A stretch of 64,000 bases of DNA from contig OZ245923.1 of the NCBI GenBank assembly GCA_965229725.1, positions 248,001 through 312,000 of the forward strand. The letters run 5' to 3'. The notes under the pieces were generated by a model. It did no database searches and was not told where the DNA came from. It was given only the letters and a program-made list of their open reading frames with translations. The position numbers and the translations under genes were made by a program. Below, in pieces: positions 1 through 9,339 of this stretch. How positions within the stretch are numbered: the stretch's first letter is position 1; each line of letters begins with the position of its first letter. Origin of the DNA: Aquirickettsia sp965229725 (GTDB taxonomy: Bacteria; Pseudomonadota; Alphaproteobacteria; Rickettsiales; Midichloriaceae).

Positions 1-3000
1 TTGCCATCTAGGATATGCACATTATTAGACATAACTTTGAAAAAAATAGAAAAAGTCTTATATTATGATGCATATATTGTAAATGATCCAGGGATTACTA
101 ACTTTGAATATGGGCAATTGATATCAGAAGAGGATTATCACAAAGCAATTGAGCATTATGGAGAAGATAGTTTTCAAGCAGGTATCGGTGCTGAAGTTAT
201 CAAAACTATGCTAAAAAGCATTGATTTAAAAGAAGATAAAGCAAAACTAAGAGTAGAGTTAGCAAAAACAAATTCTGAAACAACCAGAAAAAAGATAGTA
301 AAAAGACTTAAATTAGTGGAAGATTTTTTAGAATCTGGAAATAAACTTGAATGGATGGTTTTAGAAGTTCTTCCAGTTATACCACCAGATTTAAGACCCT
401 TAGTTATGCTTGATGGTGGAAGATTTGCAACGTCAGATTTAAATGAACTGTATAGAAGAGTTCTTAATAGAAATAACAGATTAAACAGATTACTTGAACT
501 CAAAGCCCCAGATATCATTATTCGCAATGAAAAAAGGATGCTTCAGGAATCAGTTGACGCATTATTCGACAACAGCAGAAAGAGCAAAGTCATCAAAGCA
601 TCAAATAAACGGCCTCTAAAATCACTTGCAGATATGCTTAAAGGTAAGCATGGTAGATTTAGACAAAATCTATTAGGCAAAAGGGTTGATTATTCAGGTA
701 GATCTGTAATTGTAGTGGGAGCGGACTTAAAGCTTCATCAATGTGGGTTGCCAAAAAGGATGGCTTTAGAATTAATGAAGCCATTTATATATTCTAAGTT
801 AGAACTTTACGGAATTTCTACAACTATTAAAGCTGCAAAAAAAATAGTTGAGGAGGAAAGGCCTGAAGTTTGGGATATTTTAGATGAGGTTATCAAGGAA
901 CATCCTATATTCTTAAACCGAGCACCAACTCTTCATAGACTAGGTATACAAGCTTTTGAACCAATCCTAATTGAAGGAAAGGCAATTCAATTGCATCCCT
1001 TAGTTTGTGCTGCATTTAATGCTGACTTTGATGGTGATCAGATGGCTGTTCACGTACCTCTTTCGATAGAAGCACAGTTAGAGGCAAGGGTATTAATGAT
1101 GTCTACTAATAATATATTGGGATCAGCAAATGGAGAACCAATTATTGTTCCAACACAGGATATTGTTTTGGGCATTTATTATTTGTCATTACAATTCGAA
1201 AGCCAAAAAGGAGAAGGCATGTACTTTAGTAATTTAAATGAAGTTGAGCATGCTGTGGATGCAAAAAAATTATCAATTCATGCAAAAATTAAATTTAGAA
1301 TTAAGCTAAATGATCAAAATGGACAACCATCTACAGCGATGGTTGATACTACTCCTGGTAGACTATTTATTGCTGATCTTCTACCTAAGGAATCTCAAAT
1401 TAGCTATGATCACATAAATAAAATCATGACTAAAAAGGAAATTTCTACCTTAATTGATGCTGTTTATAGAAATTGTGGTCAAAAAAGTACTGTAATTTTT
1501 GCAGATCACTTAATGGGTTTAGGGTTTAAATATGCTTGCCAATCGGGGATATCCATAGGAAAAGATGATATTGTCATTCCAGAAAGTAAAGGGACCCATA
1601 TTGCTGATTCCTATAAAAAAATTAGAGAGTACGAGGAGCAATATTCAGATGGATTAATTACATCTGGTGAGAGGTATAATAAAGCGATTGATGAATGGAC
1701 AAGATGTACTGATGTAATTGCATCTGATATGATGAAAAAATTATTTGATCCTAATGACCCAAATAATAAGCACAACTCTTTTGAATCCCTAAATAGTGTA
1801 TATATCATGTCTGATTCAGGAGCTAGAGGTTCACCAGCCCAAATGAGACAATTGGCTGGTATGAGAGGGTTAATGACAAAGCCTTCAGGTGAAATTATCG
1901 AAACCCCAATTACGTCTAACTTTAAAGAAGGGCTAAATGAGTTAGAATACTTTATCTCCACTCATGGTGCAAGAAAAGGTCTGGCAGATACAGCACTTAA
2001 AACTGCGAATTCAGGGTACTTAACCAGAAAATTAGTTGATGTTGCTCAGGATTGCATTGTTGTTGAGGATGATTGTGGTACTAATAATTCCATTTTAATT
2101 AGAGAAAAGGTTGAAAACGGAGAGGTTGTACTACCTTTAAGAGAACTTGCTCTAGGTAGAGTGTTAGCAGAAGACGTGCATTCGTCAGAAAAAAACTCAA
2201 TTTTAGTTAAAAAAGGGAAGCTAATTAACGAGGAAATTATGTTTGTTATTGAGCAACATAATGTCGAAGCATTAAAAATTAGATCTGTCTTAACCTGTGA
2301 AAGTAAAAACGGAGTTTGCAGCAAATGCTATGGAAGAGACCTTGCAAGAGGACAAATTGTGAATTTAGGAGAAGCTATTGGCGTAATTGCCGCTCAATCT
2401 ATTGGTGAGCCTGGCACTCAATTAACCATGAGAACATTCCATATTGGTGGTGCAGCTCAAAAAATAGCAAGTAAATCTGATATTATTTCTTCACATTCTG
2501 GAATCGTAAAATTTGAAAATTCTACTATTATTCAAAATAATAGTGGGATTAAAATTAATATGAGTAGAAATTGTGAGCTCGTAATATTTAATGGAAAAAA
2601 CAATGAAAAATTTAGGTGCAAAGTGCCTTATGGTGCAAAAATTTTATTTGATGATAACGATAAAATAAGAAGCGGTGAAAAAATAGCAGAATGGGATCCA
2701 TTTACTCTTCCAATAATGACTGATGTTGCAGGTTATGCATCATTTGTAGATTTACAAGATTCAGTATCTGTTAAAGAGATTCAGGATGATATAACAGGGA
2801 TCACTAATAGGGTTGTAATAGAGGGTAAGCAAACTTCAAAAACCTCAAGTCTAAGACCTAGGATTATTATTAAGGATGCTGATGGAAATCCTATGAAATT
2901 GAGTAATGGCTCAGAAGCAAGATATTTCTTGCCAGCCAACGCAATCATTAATGTTTCAGATAATCAAAAAGTTGAAGTGGGTGACATATTATCAAAAATA

Positions 3001-3765
3001 CCAAAAGAATCCTCTAAGAGCAGAGATATTACCGGTGGTTTGCCGAGAGTTGTAGAATTGTTTGAAGCTCGTCAACCCAAGGAAGCAGCAGTGTTAAGTG
3101 AGATAGATGGTTATGTTGAATATGGGCAAGATTATAAATTTAAGAGACGACTAATAGTCAGATCAAAAGATGGGGAAGTTAAAACAGAATACTTCATTCC
3201 TAGGGGTAAACATATATCTGTGAACGAAGGTGACTATGTATTAAAGGGTGAGATGCTACTTGATGGGGATCCATCTCCTCATGATATATTACGCATTCTT
3301 GGAAAAGAGGAGTTTGCAAAATACATGATCGATGAAGTCCAACAAGTTTATAAATTACAGGGAGTAAGGATCAACAATAAGCATATTGAAGTCATATTAA
3401 AACAAATGCTTAAAAAAGTAGAGATAACAGATCCAGGTGAAACAACATTCATTATTGGAGAACAAGTAGATAGGGAAAACTTTGAGCAAATAAATAAAAA
3501 AGCTAAAAAAGAAAAATATAAACCTGCTCAAGCAATAGGAATTTTGCAAGGAATAACAAAATCTTCATTACAAACAAATTCTTTCTTGTCCGCTGCATCC
3601 TTCCAAGAAACTATAAAAGTATTAACAGAAGCTTCTGTCTCGGCTAAATCTGATAATCTGGTAGGATTAAAAGAAAATGTTATCGTAGGTAGGCTTATTC
3701 CTGCTGGGACAGGCTTTTATATGAATAGGCTAAAGAAGAAATATAACGATGCTAAAACGAATTGA
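1..3765 (+). CDS. rpoC: DNA-directed RNA polymerase beta' subunit, 5' end cut by window edge
   Basis: Catalytic beta' subunit of RNA polymerase. The first codon in the window (TTG) is an internal Leu: the reading aligns with E. coli RpoC from about residue 121 (LPSRI), so roughly 120 N-terminal residues, including the first zinc site, lie outside the window. Visible are the active-site metal motif NADFDGD (window residues 340-346, three Asp that bind Mg), the rudder/bridge-helix region and the second zinc site (CESKNGVCSKCYGRD, from C766). The protein ends shortly after the LIPAGTG motif with a basic tail, shorter than the E. coli C-terminus. rpoB is expected just upstream. No strong intrinsic terminator follows; a tRNA gene starts about 80 bp downstream. 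Confidence 0.98.
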   Translation: MPSRICTLLDITLKKIEKVLYYDAYIVNDPGITNFEYGQLISEEDYHKAIEHYGEDSFQAGIGAEVIKTMLKSIDLKEDKAKLRVELAKTNSETTRKKIVKRLKLVEDFLESGNKLEWMVLEVLPVIPPDLRPLVMLDGGRFATSDLNELYRRVLNRNNRLNRLLELKAPDIIIRNEKRMLQESVDALFDNSRKSKVIKASNKRPLKSLADMLKGKHGRFRQNLLGKRVDYSGRSVIVVGADLKLHQCGLPKRMALELMKPFIYSKLELYGISTTIKAAKKIVEEERPEVWDILDEVIKEHPIFLNRAPTLHRLGIQAFEPILIEGKAIQLHPLVCAAFNADFDGDQMAVHVPLSIEAQLEARVLMMSTNNILGSANGEPIIVPTQDIVLGIYYLSLQFESQKGEGMYFSNLNEVEHAVDAKKLSIHAKIKFRIKLNDQNGQPSTAMVDTTPGRLFIADLLPKESQISYDHINKIMTKKEISTLIDAVYRNCGQKSTVIFADHLMGLGFKYACQSGISIGKDDIVIPESKGTHIADSYKKIREYEEQYSDGLITSGERYNKAIDEWTRCTDVIASDMMKKLFDPNDPNNKHNSFESLNSVYIMSDSGARGSPAQMRQLAGMRGLMTKPSGEIIETPITSNFKEGLNELEYFISTHGARKGLADTALKTANSGYLTRKLVDVAQDCIVVEDDCGTNNSILIREKVENGEVVLPLRELALGRVLAEDVHSSEKNSILVKKGKLINEEIMFVIEQHNVEALKIRSVLTCESKNGVCSKCYGRDLARGQIVNLGEAIGVIAAQSIGEPGTQLTMRTFHIGGAAQKIASKSDIISSHSGIVKFENSTIIQNNSGIKINMSRNCELVIFNGKNNEKFRCKVPYGAKILFDDNDKIRSGEKIAEWDPFTLPIMTDVAGYASFVDLQDSVSVKEIQDDITGITNRVVIEGKQTSKTSSLRPRIIIKDADGNPMKLSNGSEARYFLPANAIINVSDNQKVEVGDILSKIPKESSKSRDITGGLPRVVELFEARQPKEAAVLSEIDGYVEYGQDYKFKRRLIVRSKDGEVKTEYFIPRGKHISVNEGDYVLKGEMLLDGDPSPHDILRILGKEEFAKYMIDEVQQVYKLQGVRINNKHIEVILKQMLKKVEITDPGETTFIIGEQVDRENFEQINKKAKKEKYKPAQAIGILQGITKSSLQTNSFLSAASFQETIKVLTEASVSAKSDNLVGLKENVIVGRLIPAGTGFYMNRLKKKYNDAKTN

Positions 3766-3808
3766 TTTTTATAAATAAAAAATAATAAAGACAAGAAATC
3801 TTTCGTTG

Positions 3809-3837
3809 TTGACTTTTTATAATATTCTCACTAATTT
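3809..3837 (+). promoter_or_regulatory. Putative promoter of tRNA-Arg
   Basis: TTGACT (3809-3814), a 17-bp spacer, then TAATTT (3832-3837), ending 10 bp before the tRNA 5' end. The better-looking TATAAT at 3818-3823 is only 3 bp from the -35 and cannot pair with it. Placement is inferred from spacing alone. Confidence 0.45.
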
Positions 3838-3847
3838 ACGTATGAAT

Positions 3848-3924
3848 GTGTCCTTAGCTCAGCTGGACAGAGCAACAGCCTTCTAAGCTGTGGGTCGGAG
3901 GTTCGAATCCTCCAGGACACACCA
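3848..3924 (+). tRNA. tRNA-Arg (anticodon UCU)
   Basis: A 77-nt cloverleaf. The acceptor arms GTGTCCT and AGGACAC pair fully; discriminator A is followed by an encoded CCA. The anticodon stem ACAGC/GCTGT closes the loop CTTCTAA with anticodon TCT at 3882-3884, reading AGA. The T-loop is GTTCGAATC. AGA is a common Arg codon in this AT-rich coding sequence. Confidence 0.97.
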
Positions 3925-3939
3925 CTTAAACATCTTACT

Positions 3940-5046
3940 ATGTTTCTTTACGAGAAAAATATATATAAAAATCTATTTTTTCCATTTCTATTAATCACTT
4001 TTGCTATTTGTGGTATAGCGTGGATAGTTCAATCCATTAGATATTTGGAAATAATATTGAGTCAAGGAGCAAGGATATTAGACTTTATTAATTTAACTAT
4101 ATGCCTTATTCCATTACTACTTTTTATTATATTACCAGTATCATTATTTCTTACTATAATATGCGTATATAAAAAATTTTTATTTGATAGTGAAATTATT
4201 GCTTTATATTCCTTAGGTCTAGTTAGAATTAATATAATTAACCCATTTGTTAAATTTTCTATCTTGGTTACAATTGCTCACTTATTACTTTCATTTTACT
4301 TATTACCAATTAGTTCTAATAAATTTAAAAATTTAAAATTAAATATCAGCCAAAGTTCAATTATCAACCTACTACAATTCAATACTTTTATATCAAAAAT
4401 AGGAGGATTAACTATATTTATTGAAAAAAAAGAAGGAGATAATTTGCTTAAAAATATATTAATTAATGATTCTAAAAATGCAGATAAAGATATTACTTTT
4501 ATAGCCAGTTCGGGAAAATTTTATAGTAATAACAAGCTATACAGATTAATTTTATATGATGGTACAAAAATAGAGTTTCAAAATAATAAACAAAGATACT
4601 CTATGATCAAGTTTTCTGAATTTACAATAGATTTAAATCAAGGAGAAAAATCTAATAATAAGCTAATTGATGATAGTTACGAACTGACTATTCCAGAATT
4701 GTTGTTTTCCAATAATATCCCTGATAAAAAGATTAAAAAGTTTAGAGCCCAAGGCCATTTTAGACTGATATGGCCACTAACTTCAATATCAATAGCAGTT
4801 AGTATTTTATATTTTTTAACACGAAGAGAAGAAAATAGAATACAGAGCTTCAAATTGAATTTTTATACTTTCCTTGCAATGATATCAATCATAGGTTTTA
4901 ATTTATCATTTTATATATTTAACCAAATTAGCTATAAATATTACCCAATTGTGTATATATTTAATATATTTGTACCTTTAATTTTATATTATAAATTATA
5001 TAAGCATAATAAAAAAAGTTTGCTTTTGATAGATACGTCAACTTAA
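3940..5046 (+). CDS. lptF: LPS export permease, LptF/LptG (YjgP/YjgQ) family
   Basis: Inner-membrane subunit of the Lpt ABC transporter that moves lipopolysaccharide from the inner membrane to the periplasmic bridge. The 368 residues show the family layout: three membrane segments in the first ~125 residues, a periplasmic beta-rich domain (~130-275) and three C-terminal membrane segments (~280-355). Assignment to LptF rather than LptG rests on general similarity. lptG is not adjacent, so the two permease genes are separated. The stop codon interlocks with that of convergent recR (4-nt overlap), leaving no room for a terminator. It lies 15 bp after the tRNA-Arg gene. Confidence 0.88.
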   Translation: MFLYEKNIYKNLFFPFLLITFAICGIAWIVQSIRYLEIILSQGARILDFINLTICLIPLLLFIILPVSLFLTIICVYKKFLFDSEIIALYSLGLVRINIINPFVKFSILVTIAHLLLSFYLLPISSNKFKNLKLNISQSSIINLLQFNTFISKIGGLTIFIEKKEGDNLLKNILINDSKNADKDITFIASSGKFYSNNKLYRLILYDGTKIEFQNNKQRYSMIKFSEFTIDLNQGEKSNNKLIDDSYELTIPELLFSNNIPDKKIKKFRAQGHFRLIWPLTSISIAVSILYFLTRREENRIQSFKLNFYTFLAMISIIGFNLSFYIFNQISYKYYPIVYIFNIFVPLILYYKLYKHNKKSLLLIDTST

Positions 5047-5633
5047 AATTTATGCCTTGATTTTAGGGCTAAAGCCAGTGTTCCTTCATCAATATAATCT
5101 AATTCTGTTCCAATAGGTATACCATTTGCTAATCTGGATATTTTTAAATCTGCATTTTCTAGTAATTTTGCAATATAGTGAGCTGTGGTTTGACCCTCAA
5201 GTGTTGAATTTGTTGCAATAATTACTTCTTTTATCTGAGAATTATTGAGCCTTGCTTTAAAATTATCAAAATTTAAATTTTTAGGACTAATACCTTCAAT
5301 AGCAGATAATGATCCTCCTAAAACATGATATATCCCACTAAAAGTTTTACTTTTTTCAATGGCCCATAAATCAGATATATTTTCTACTATGCACAAAATA
5401 GTCTTATCTCTTTTATTGCTTAAGCATATTTCACATGGATTTGAAACATCAATATTGAAACAAATATTACAAGTTTGTATTTCTGTAAATGCATTTTCCA
5501 AAAGCTGTGAAAATCTCAGCATATTATCTTTGTTTTGAATTAAATGTAATGCAATCCTTTTGGCTGACTTAGGTCCTAAACCAGGTAATTTAGAAAACGT
5601 CTTTATTAATTGTTCTAAGGAATTTATTCGCAT
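5043..5633 (-). CDS. recR: Recombination mediator protein RecR
   Basis: Acts with RecF/RecO to load RecA on gapped DNA. The 196 residues carry the helix-hairpin-helix (LPGLGPKSAKRIA, residues ~16-28), the C4 zinc finger (C55, C58, C67, C70) and a TOPRIM domain (from ~78, ILCIVEN...), which is the complete usual length. The gene lies 9 bp downstream of the folM-like reductase on the same strand, so the two are probably co-transcribed. Its 3' end overlaps convergent lptF. Confidence 0.97.
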   Translation of the reverse strand: MRINSLEQLIKTFSKLPGLGPKSAKRIALHLIQNKDNMLRFSQLLENAFTEIQTCNICFNIDVSNPCEICLSNKRDKTILCIVENISDLWAIEKSKTFSGIYHVLGGSLSAIEGISPKNLNFDNFKARLNNSQIKEVIIATNSTLEGQTTAHYIAKLLENADLKISRLANGIPIGTELDYIDEGTLALALKSRHKF

Positions 5634-5642
5634 TTAACTAAG

Positions 5643-6362
5643 TTAGGGATAATTGACATTGTCTAAGTGAGCACCACCATCTAAAGATATGATTTGACCA
5701 GTAATAGATTTATTATTTACTATAAAATTTATTGTATTGCAAATTTCTTCAACAGTACCACTATAGCCAAGAGGACTGCTACTGAAAGTTTTTTTAAAAT
5801 TTTCTTCACTTTGTTTAGAATTTTTCATTATCTGTCCAAGTGATATCCCGTTAACTCTAGCTTTAGGAGCGTAAATTTTTGCTGATAACCTTGTAAAATC
5901 AGCAAGCATGCGTTTACTAAAATAATATGAAGTAAATTTTTTGGGTAATTTGTAGATTATACTATCTAGTATGTTTATGATATTAATTTGATTTTCAGAA
6001 ACATTAAGATCTATAGTTGTTTTAGCAAGTAATGATGGAGCTATAAAATTAACTTTAAATGCCTTCATTAAATTTTCTTGGTTAAAACTGCATAAGGAAT
6101 CCATTTCAAAAATTGAGGCATTATTTATAATCAACTCTATAGAAATTTCTTGTTCAAAAAATTTGAAGATTTTATTTTTAGAAAAATCATTTTTATATAA
6201 GATACATTTTTTTTCTAATAAAATGATATGTTTTTGCAATTGAATAGCTTCGCTTTCCGAATTATTGTAATGAAGGATAATGTCCCAGCCTTCTTTCGCT
6301 AAAAAAATCGCAATATTCTTTCCAATTCTTTTGGCTGATCCTGTGATTAATGCGTAAGACAA
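5643..6362 (-). CDS. folM: Short-chain dehydrogenase/reductase, FolM/pteridine-reductase type
   Basis: NAD(P)H-dependent reductase of the SDR fold. The cofactor motif is TGSAKRIG (7-14); this TGxxxRIG form is typical of pteridine reductases and FolM rather than FabG. NNAS is at 80-83, the catalytic Ser at S134 and the Y146-x3-K150 pair is intact. Known family members reduce dihydromonapterin or dihydropterins to tetrahydro forms. With folP and the 5-formyl-THF cyclo-ligase also in the window, a folate or pterin role is reasonable, but the substrate cannot be proved from sequence. It sits upstream of recR in the same operon. Confidence 0.75.
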   Translation of the reverse strand: MSYALITGSAKRIGKNIAIFLAKEGWDIILHYNNSESEAIQLQKHIILLEKKCILYKNDFSKNKIFKFFEQEISIELIINNASIFEMDSLCSFNQENLMKAFKVNFIAPSLLAKTTIDLNVSENQINIINILDSIIYKLPKKFTSYYFSKRMLADFTRLSAKIYAPKARVNGISLGQIMKNSKQSEENFKKTFSSSPLGYSGTVEEICNTINFIVNNKSITGQIISLDGGAHLDNVNYP

Positions 6363-6439
6363 TTGATTATATATTAAGTTGCTGCTACTATGGCTATATA
6401 TATTGTATATAATGAAAATTTAAATTTTAAAACATTTTA

Positions 6440-8143
6440 ATGAGTGAAACAGATTTTTTACCAAGCGTTCTAATTCTTTTAGCATCGTCTATCATAGTAG
6501 TTATTTTATTACATAAACTTAAAACTAGTCCAGTTTTAGGATACTTAATTGCGGGAGCAGTAATAAATGCATATGGCTTAATAAAAGAGCCGGAGTATGC
6601 ACATTCCTTAGCAGAATTTGGGATAGTCTTTCTTTTATTTATGATTGGCTTGGAGCTCTCATTTGACAGACTGATCAAGATGAGACTTCATGTATTTGGC
6701 TTTGGAGGCCTTCAAGTCCTCATAACATCATCCACAATAGCTTTTGTGCTGTATAAGTTTTTTAATTTTTCGACATCAATATCAGTAGTAGTTGGAGCTG
6801 CCTTAGCATTGTCCTCTACAGCAATAGTGCTACAAGTTATTGCTGAATCAGGTAGGCAATCAAGCCAGGTCGGAAGGTTATCACTCTCAGTTTTGCTGAT
6901 GCAAGATTTAGCAGTGGTGCCATTGCTTGCAGTTATGCCGTTACTCGCAGATAAAAATGATAATATTATGCAAATAATAGGGATATCTGGCTTAAAAGCA
7001 CTGGGAGTTATTGTAGTAATAACAATATTTGGTAGATTATTCTTAAGACCCTTCTTCTCATTAGTTGCATCTGTAAAAACTGATGAGGTATATGTTACCA
7101 CAGCGTTATTAATTGTTCTGGGAGCCGCTTGGACTACAAGCATGCTGGGCTTATCATCTGCTATGGGCGCATTTATAGCAGGTATATTAATAGCTGAGAC
7201 AGAATATAGAAATCAAATAGAAGACAGCATACATCCATTTCAAGGGTTGTTTTTAGGACTATTTTTCCTAAGCGTTGGTATGTCCATAGATATAGAGTTT
7301 ATTAAAGACAAATTTCAAGCAGTAATACTCGCTGCATTTGCTTTGATATTTATTAAGGCCACCATAATACTCGCTCTTTGCAAATTATTCAAATTAAGAT
7401 GGGGATCAACCATCCATTCTGCCCTATTATTGTCTCAAGGCAGTGAATTTGCATTTATATTGTTTAATATGGCTGCTACCAAAGGAATAATTGATGCTAA
7501 AACTTCTGAATTCATGCTAATGGCAGTAGCAGTATCAATGGGTATAACACCTCTACTTGCAATGATAGGCTCTAAAATTGAGGATAAAATTGATTCCAAA
7601 GAAGAGCTTGACAGTAACCAAGAATTTAAGGGTATTAGTGATTTGAGTGATCATGTTATAATTGCTGGGTTTGGAAGAGTGGGTAGAATTGTAGCTTATA
7701 TGCTCAATAAAGAGCAGATGAATTACATAGCAATTGAAAGCAACTCAAGAATTGTAAAAAAAGCTAGACAGCAGGGTTTCCCAGTGTTTCAAGGTGAAGT
7801 GAGTGATACAAATATTCTACAAGCATTGGGTATAAAAAGGGCTAAAGCAATGATTTTAACTATGAGTGATAGGGTTACGCTTAGAAAAACTACAAAAAAA
7901 ATTACCATTAATCATAAAAATGTTAGATTAATTTCAAGAGCAGCAGATTACAAGCATAGTAAAGATTTAAGAAAATTAGGAGCAGAAAGCGCAATCCCAG
8001 AAAGAATAGAGGTTGGTCTTCAATTAGGCGGACTTGCTCTGGAAAATCTAGACTCCGTAAAACATAATATTCTTGCAATAAAAGAAGAGATTAGAAAAAA
8101 TAATTATTCAAAAATAGAAGAAAATGAGTTATTTAAGTGCTAG
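6440..8143 (+). CDS. Monovalent cation:proton antiporter (CPA2, KefB/KefC type)
   Basis: Membrane antiporter of 567 residues. About twelve hydrophobic segments fill residues 1-385 (early motif LHKLKTSPVLGYLIAGA). A cytosolic RCK/TrkA-N nucleotide-binding domain follows (from ~399, with Rossmann glycines in IAGFGRVGR). Members exchange K+ or Na+ for H+ under nucleotide or glutathione control. No KefF/KefG-like partner is next to it. It is followed 18 bp later by nhaA, so pH and ion homeostasis genes are grouped. The family is clear; KefB versus KefC is not decidable. Confidence 0.92.
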   Translation: MSETDFLPSVLILLASSIIVVILLHKLKTSPVLGYLIAGAVINAYGLIKEPEYAHSLAEFGIVFLLFMIGLELSFDRLIKMRLHVFGFGGLQVLITSSTIAFVLYKFFNFSTSISVVVGAALALSSTAIVLQVIAESGRQSSQVGRLSLSVLLMQDLAVVPLLAVMPLLADKNDNIMQIIGISGLKALGVIVVITIFGRLFLRPFFSLVASVKTDEVYVTTALLIVLGAAWTTSMLGLSSAMGAFIAGILIAETEYRNQIEDSIHPFQGLFLGLFFLSVGMSIDIEFIKDKFQAVILAAFALIFIKATIILALCKLFKLRWGSTIHSALLLSQGSEFAFILFNMAATKGIIDAKTSEFMLMAVAVSMGITPLLAMIGSKIEDKIDSKEELDSNQEFKGISDLSDHVIIAGFGRVGRIVAYMLNKEQMNYIAIESNSRIVKKARQQGFPVFQGEVSDTNILQALGIKRAKAMILTMSDRVTLRKTTKKITINHKNVRLISRAADYKHSKDLRKLGAESAIPERIEVGLQLGGLALENLDSVKHNILAIKEEIRKNNYSKIEENELFKC

Positions 8144-8161
8144 CACAATCTTGGTAACTAA

Positions 8162-9328
8162 ATGATTCCACACAGATTAGTCAATTTTGCATTGTTATTT
8201 CATCAGGCCGTTAGCAAGGGTCTATTGCTTTTCAGTAGTACGGTGCTGGCGATCATTATTGCCAATTCGAAATTTGCCTCTTTATATCATCATTTTATTG
8301 AGCAAAATTTTCAAATATCTTTAGGGCAAAATTCGTTCTCATTATCAATACATAGCTGGATAAATGAATTTCTTATGGCTATTTTTTTTCTAATAGTCGG
8401 AATGGAAATAAAGAGGGAGATGGTTGATGGCCATCTAAAAAGTAAATCTCAAAGAATTTTACCTATTGTGGCTGCTTGCTTTGGAGTGATATTACCTGTG
8501 TTAATATACATCGCTTTTAATCATCAGGATGAAATTGCAATGCAAGCATGGGCAATTCCAGCTGCAACAGATATAGCATTTGCACTGGGAGTTTTTGCAG
8601 TTTTTGCGAAAAAATTGCCGTTGACATTAAGGGTTTTTTTAACTGCACTTGCTATAATTGATGACCTGATTGCTGTTATCGTAATTGCCTTGTTTTATAG
8701 TGGCACCTTGTATTTAAGTTATTTTATACCAATTATTCTTTGTTGTGTGCTTTTATATTTATTAAATAGAGCCAAAATTTCTGCACTTGTACCATATTTA
8801 ATCGTTGGAATATTTATGTGGTACTTCTTTTTAAAATCTGGAATTCACTCAACAATTGCTGGAGTTATACTTGGTATATTTATTCCATTAAAAATATCAG
8901 ATAATACCTCTCCTTTAAAAAGACTTGAGAAAACATTAGCTCCATATGTTGAATATCTTATTTTACCTTTATTTGCTTTTTCAAATAGTGGGATTTGTTT
9001 TGGTTCAATTAATTTAGAATCTTTATATCATCCCGTTGTTATTGGCATTGTCCTCGGATTATTAATAGGTAAGACATTTGGAATTTCATTGGCTGTGCAT
9101 ATTTTAAAATCTTTGAAAATCATAACATTGCCAGATAACGTACGAATGAAACATTATTATTATATATCAGTACTTTGTGGGATAGGGTTTACAATGAGTT
9201 TATTTATTGGATTAATAGCCTTTGAACACAACGCCGTGTATTTAGAATTAGCAAAAATAGGTATAATTCTTGGGTCATTGATTTCAACAATTGTAGCAAT
9301 AGCACTGATGAAAATTTTTAAAGAATAA
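8162..9328 (+). CDS. nhaA: Na+/H+ antiporter NhaA
   Basis: Electrogenic Na+/H+ antiporter of the inner membrane, with 388 residues matching the family length. The transport residues are present: D137 in PAATDIAFALG and the D167-D168 pair in AIIDDLIAV, equivalent to E. coli D133, D163 and D164. About twelve hydrophobic helices are visible. It lies between the Kef-type antiporter and the Lol permease with short gaps on both sides, so a + strand operon reaching to tyrS is likely. Confidence 0.97.
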   Translation: MIPHRLVNFALLFHQAVSKGLLLFSSTVLAIIIANSKFASLYHHFIEQNFQISLGQNSFSLSIHSWINEFLMAIFFLIVGMEIKREMVDGHLKSKSQRILPIVAACFGVILPVLIYIAFNHQDEIAMQAWAIPAATDIAFALGVFAVFAKKLPLTLRVFLTALAIIDDLIAVIVIALFYSGTLYLSYFIPIILCCVLLYLLNRAKISALVPYLIVGIFMWYFFLKSGIHSTIAGVILGIFIPLKISDNTSPLKRLEKTLAPYVEYLILPLFAFSNSGICFGSINLESLYHPVVIGIVLGLLIGKTFGISLAVHILKSLKIITLPDNVRMKHYYYISVLCGIGFTMSLFIGLIAFEHNAVYLELAKIGIILGSLISTIVAIALMKIFKE

Positions 9329-9339
9329 TTTGATAATTG

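Noticed and set aside
174..527. Minus-strand ORF inside rpoC
   Set aside because: Shadow of the conserved rpoC coding sequence, without family resemblance.
3818..3823. TATAAT as the -10 of the tRNA-Arg promoter
   Set aside because: Only 3 bp from the TTGACT -35; TAATTT at 3832 has a proper 17-bp spacing.
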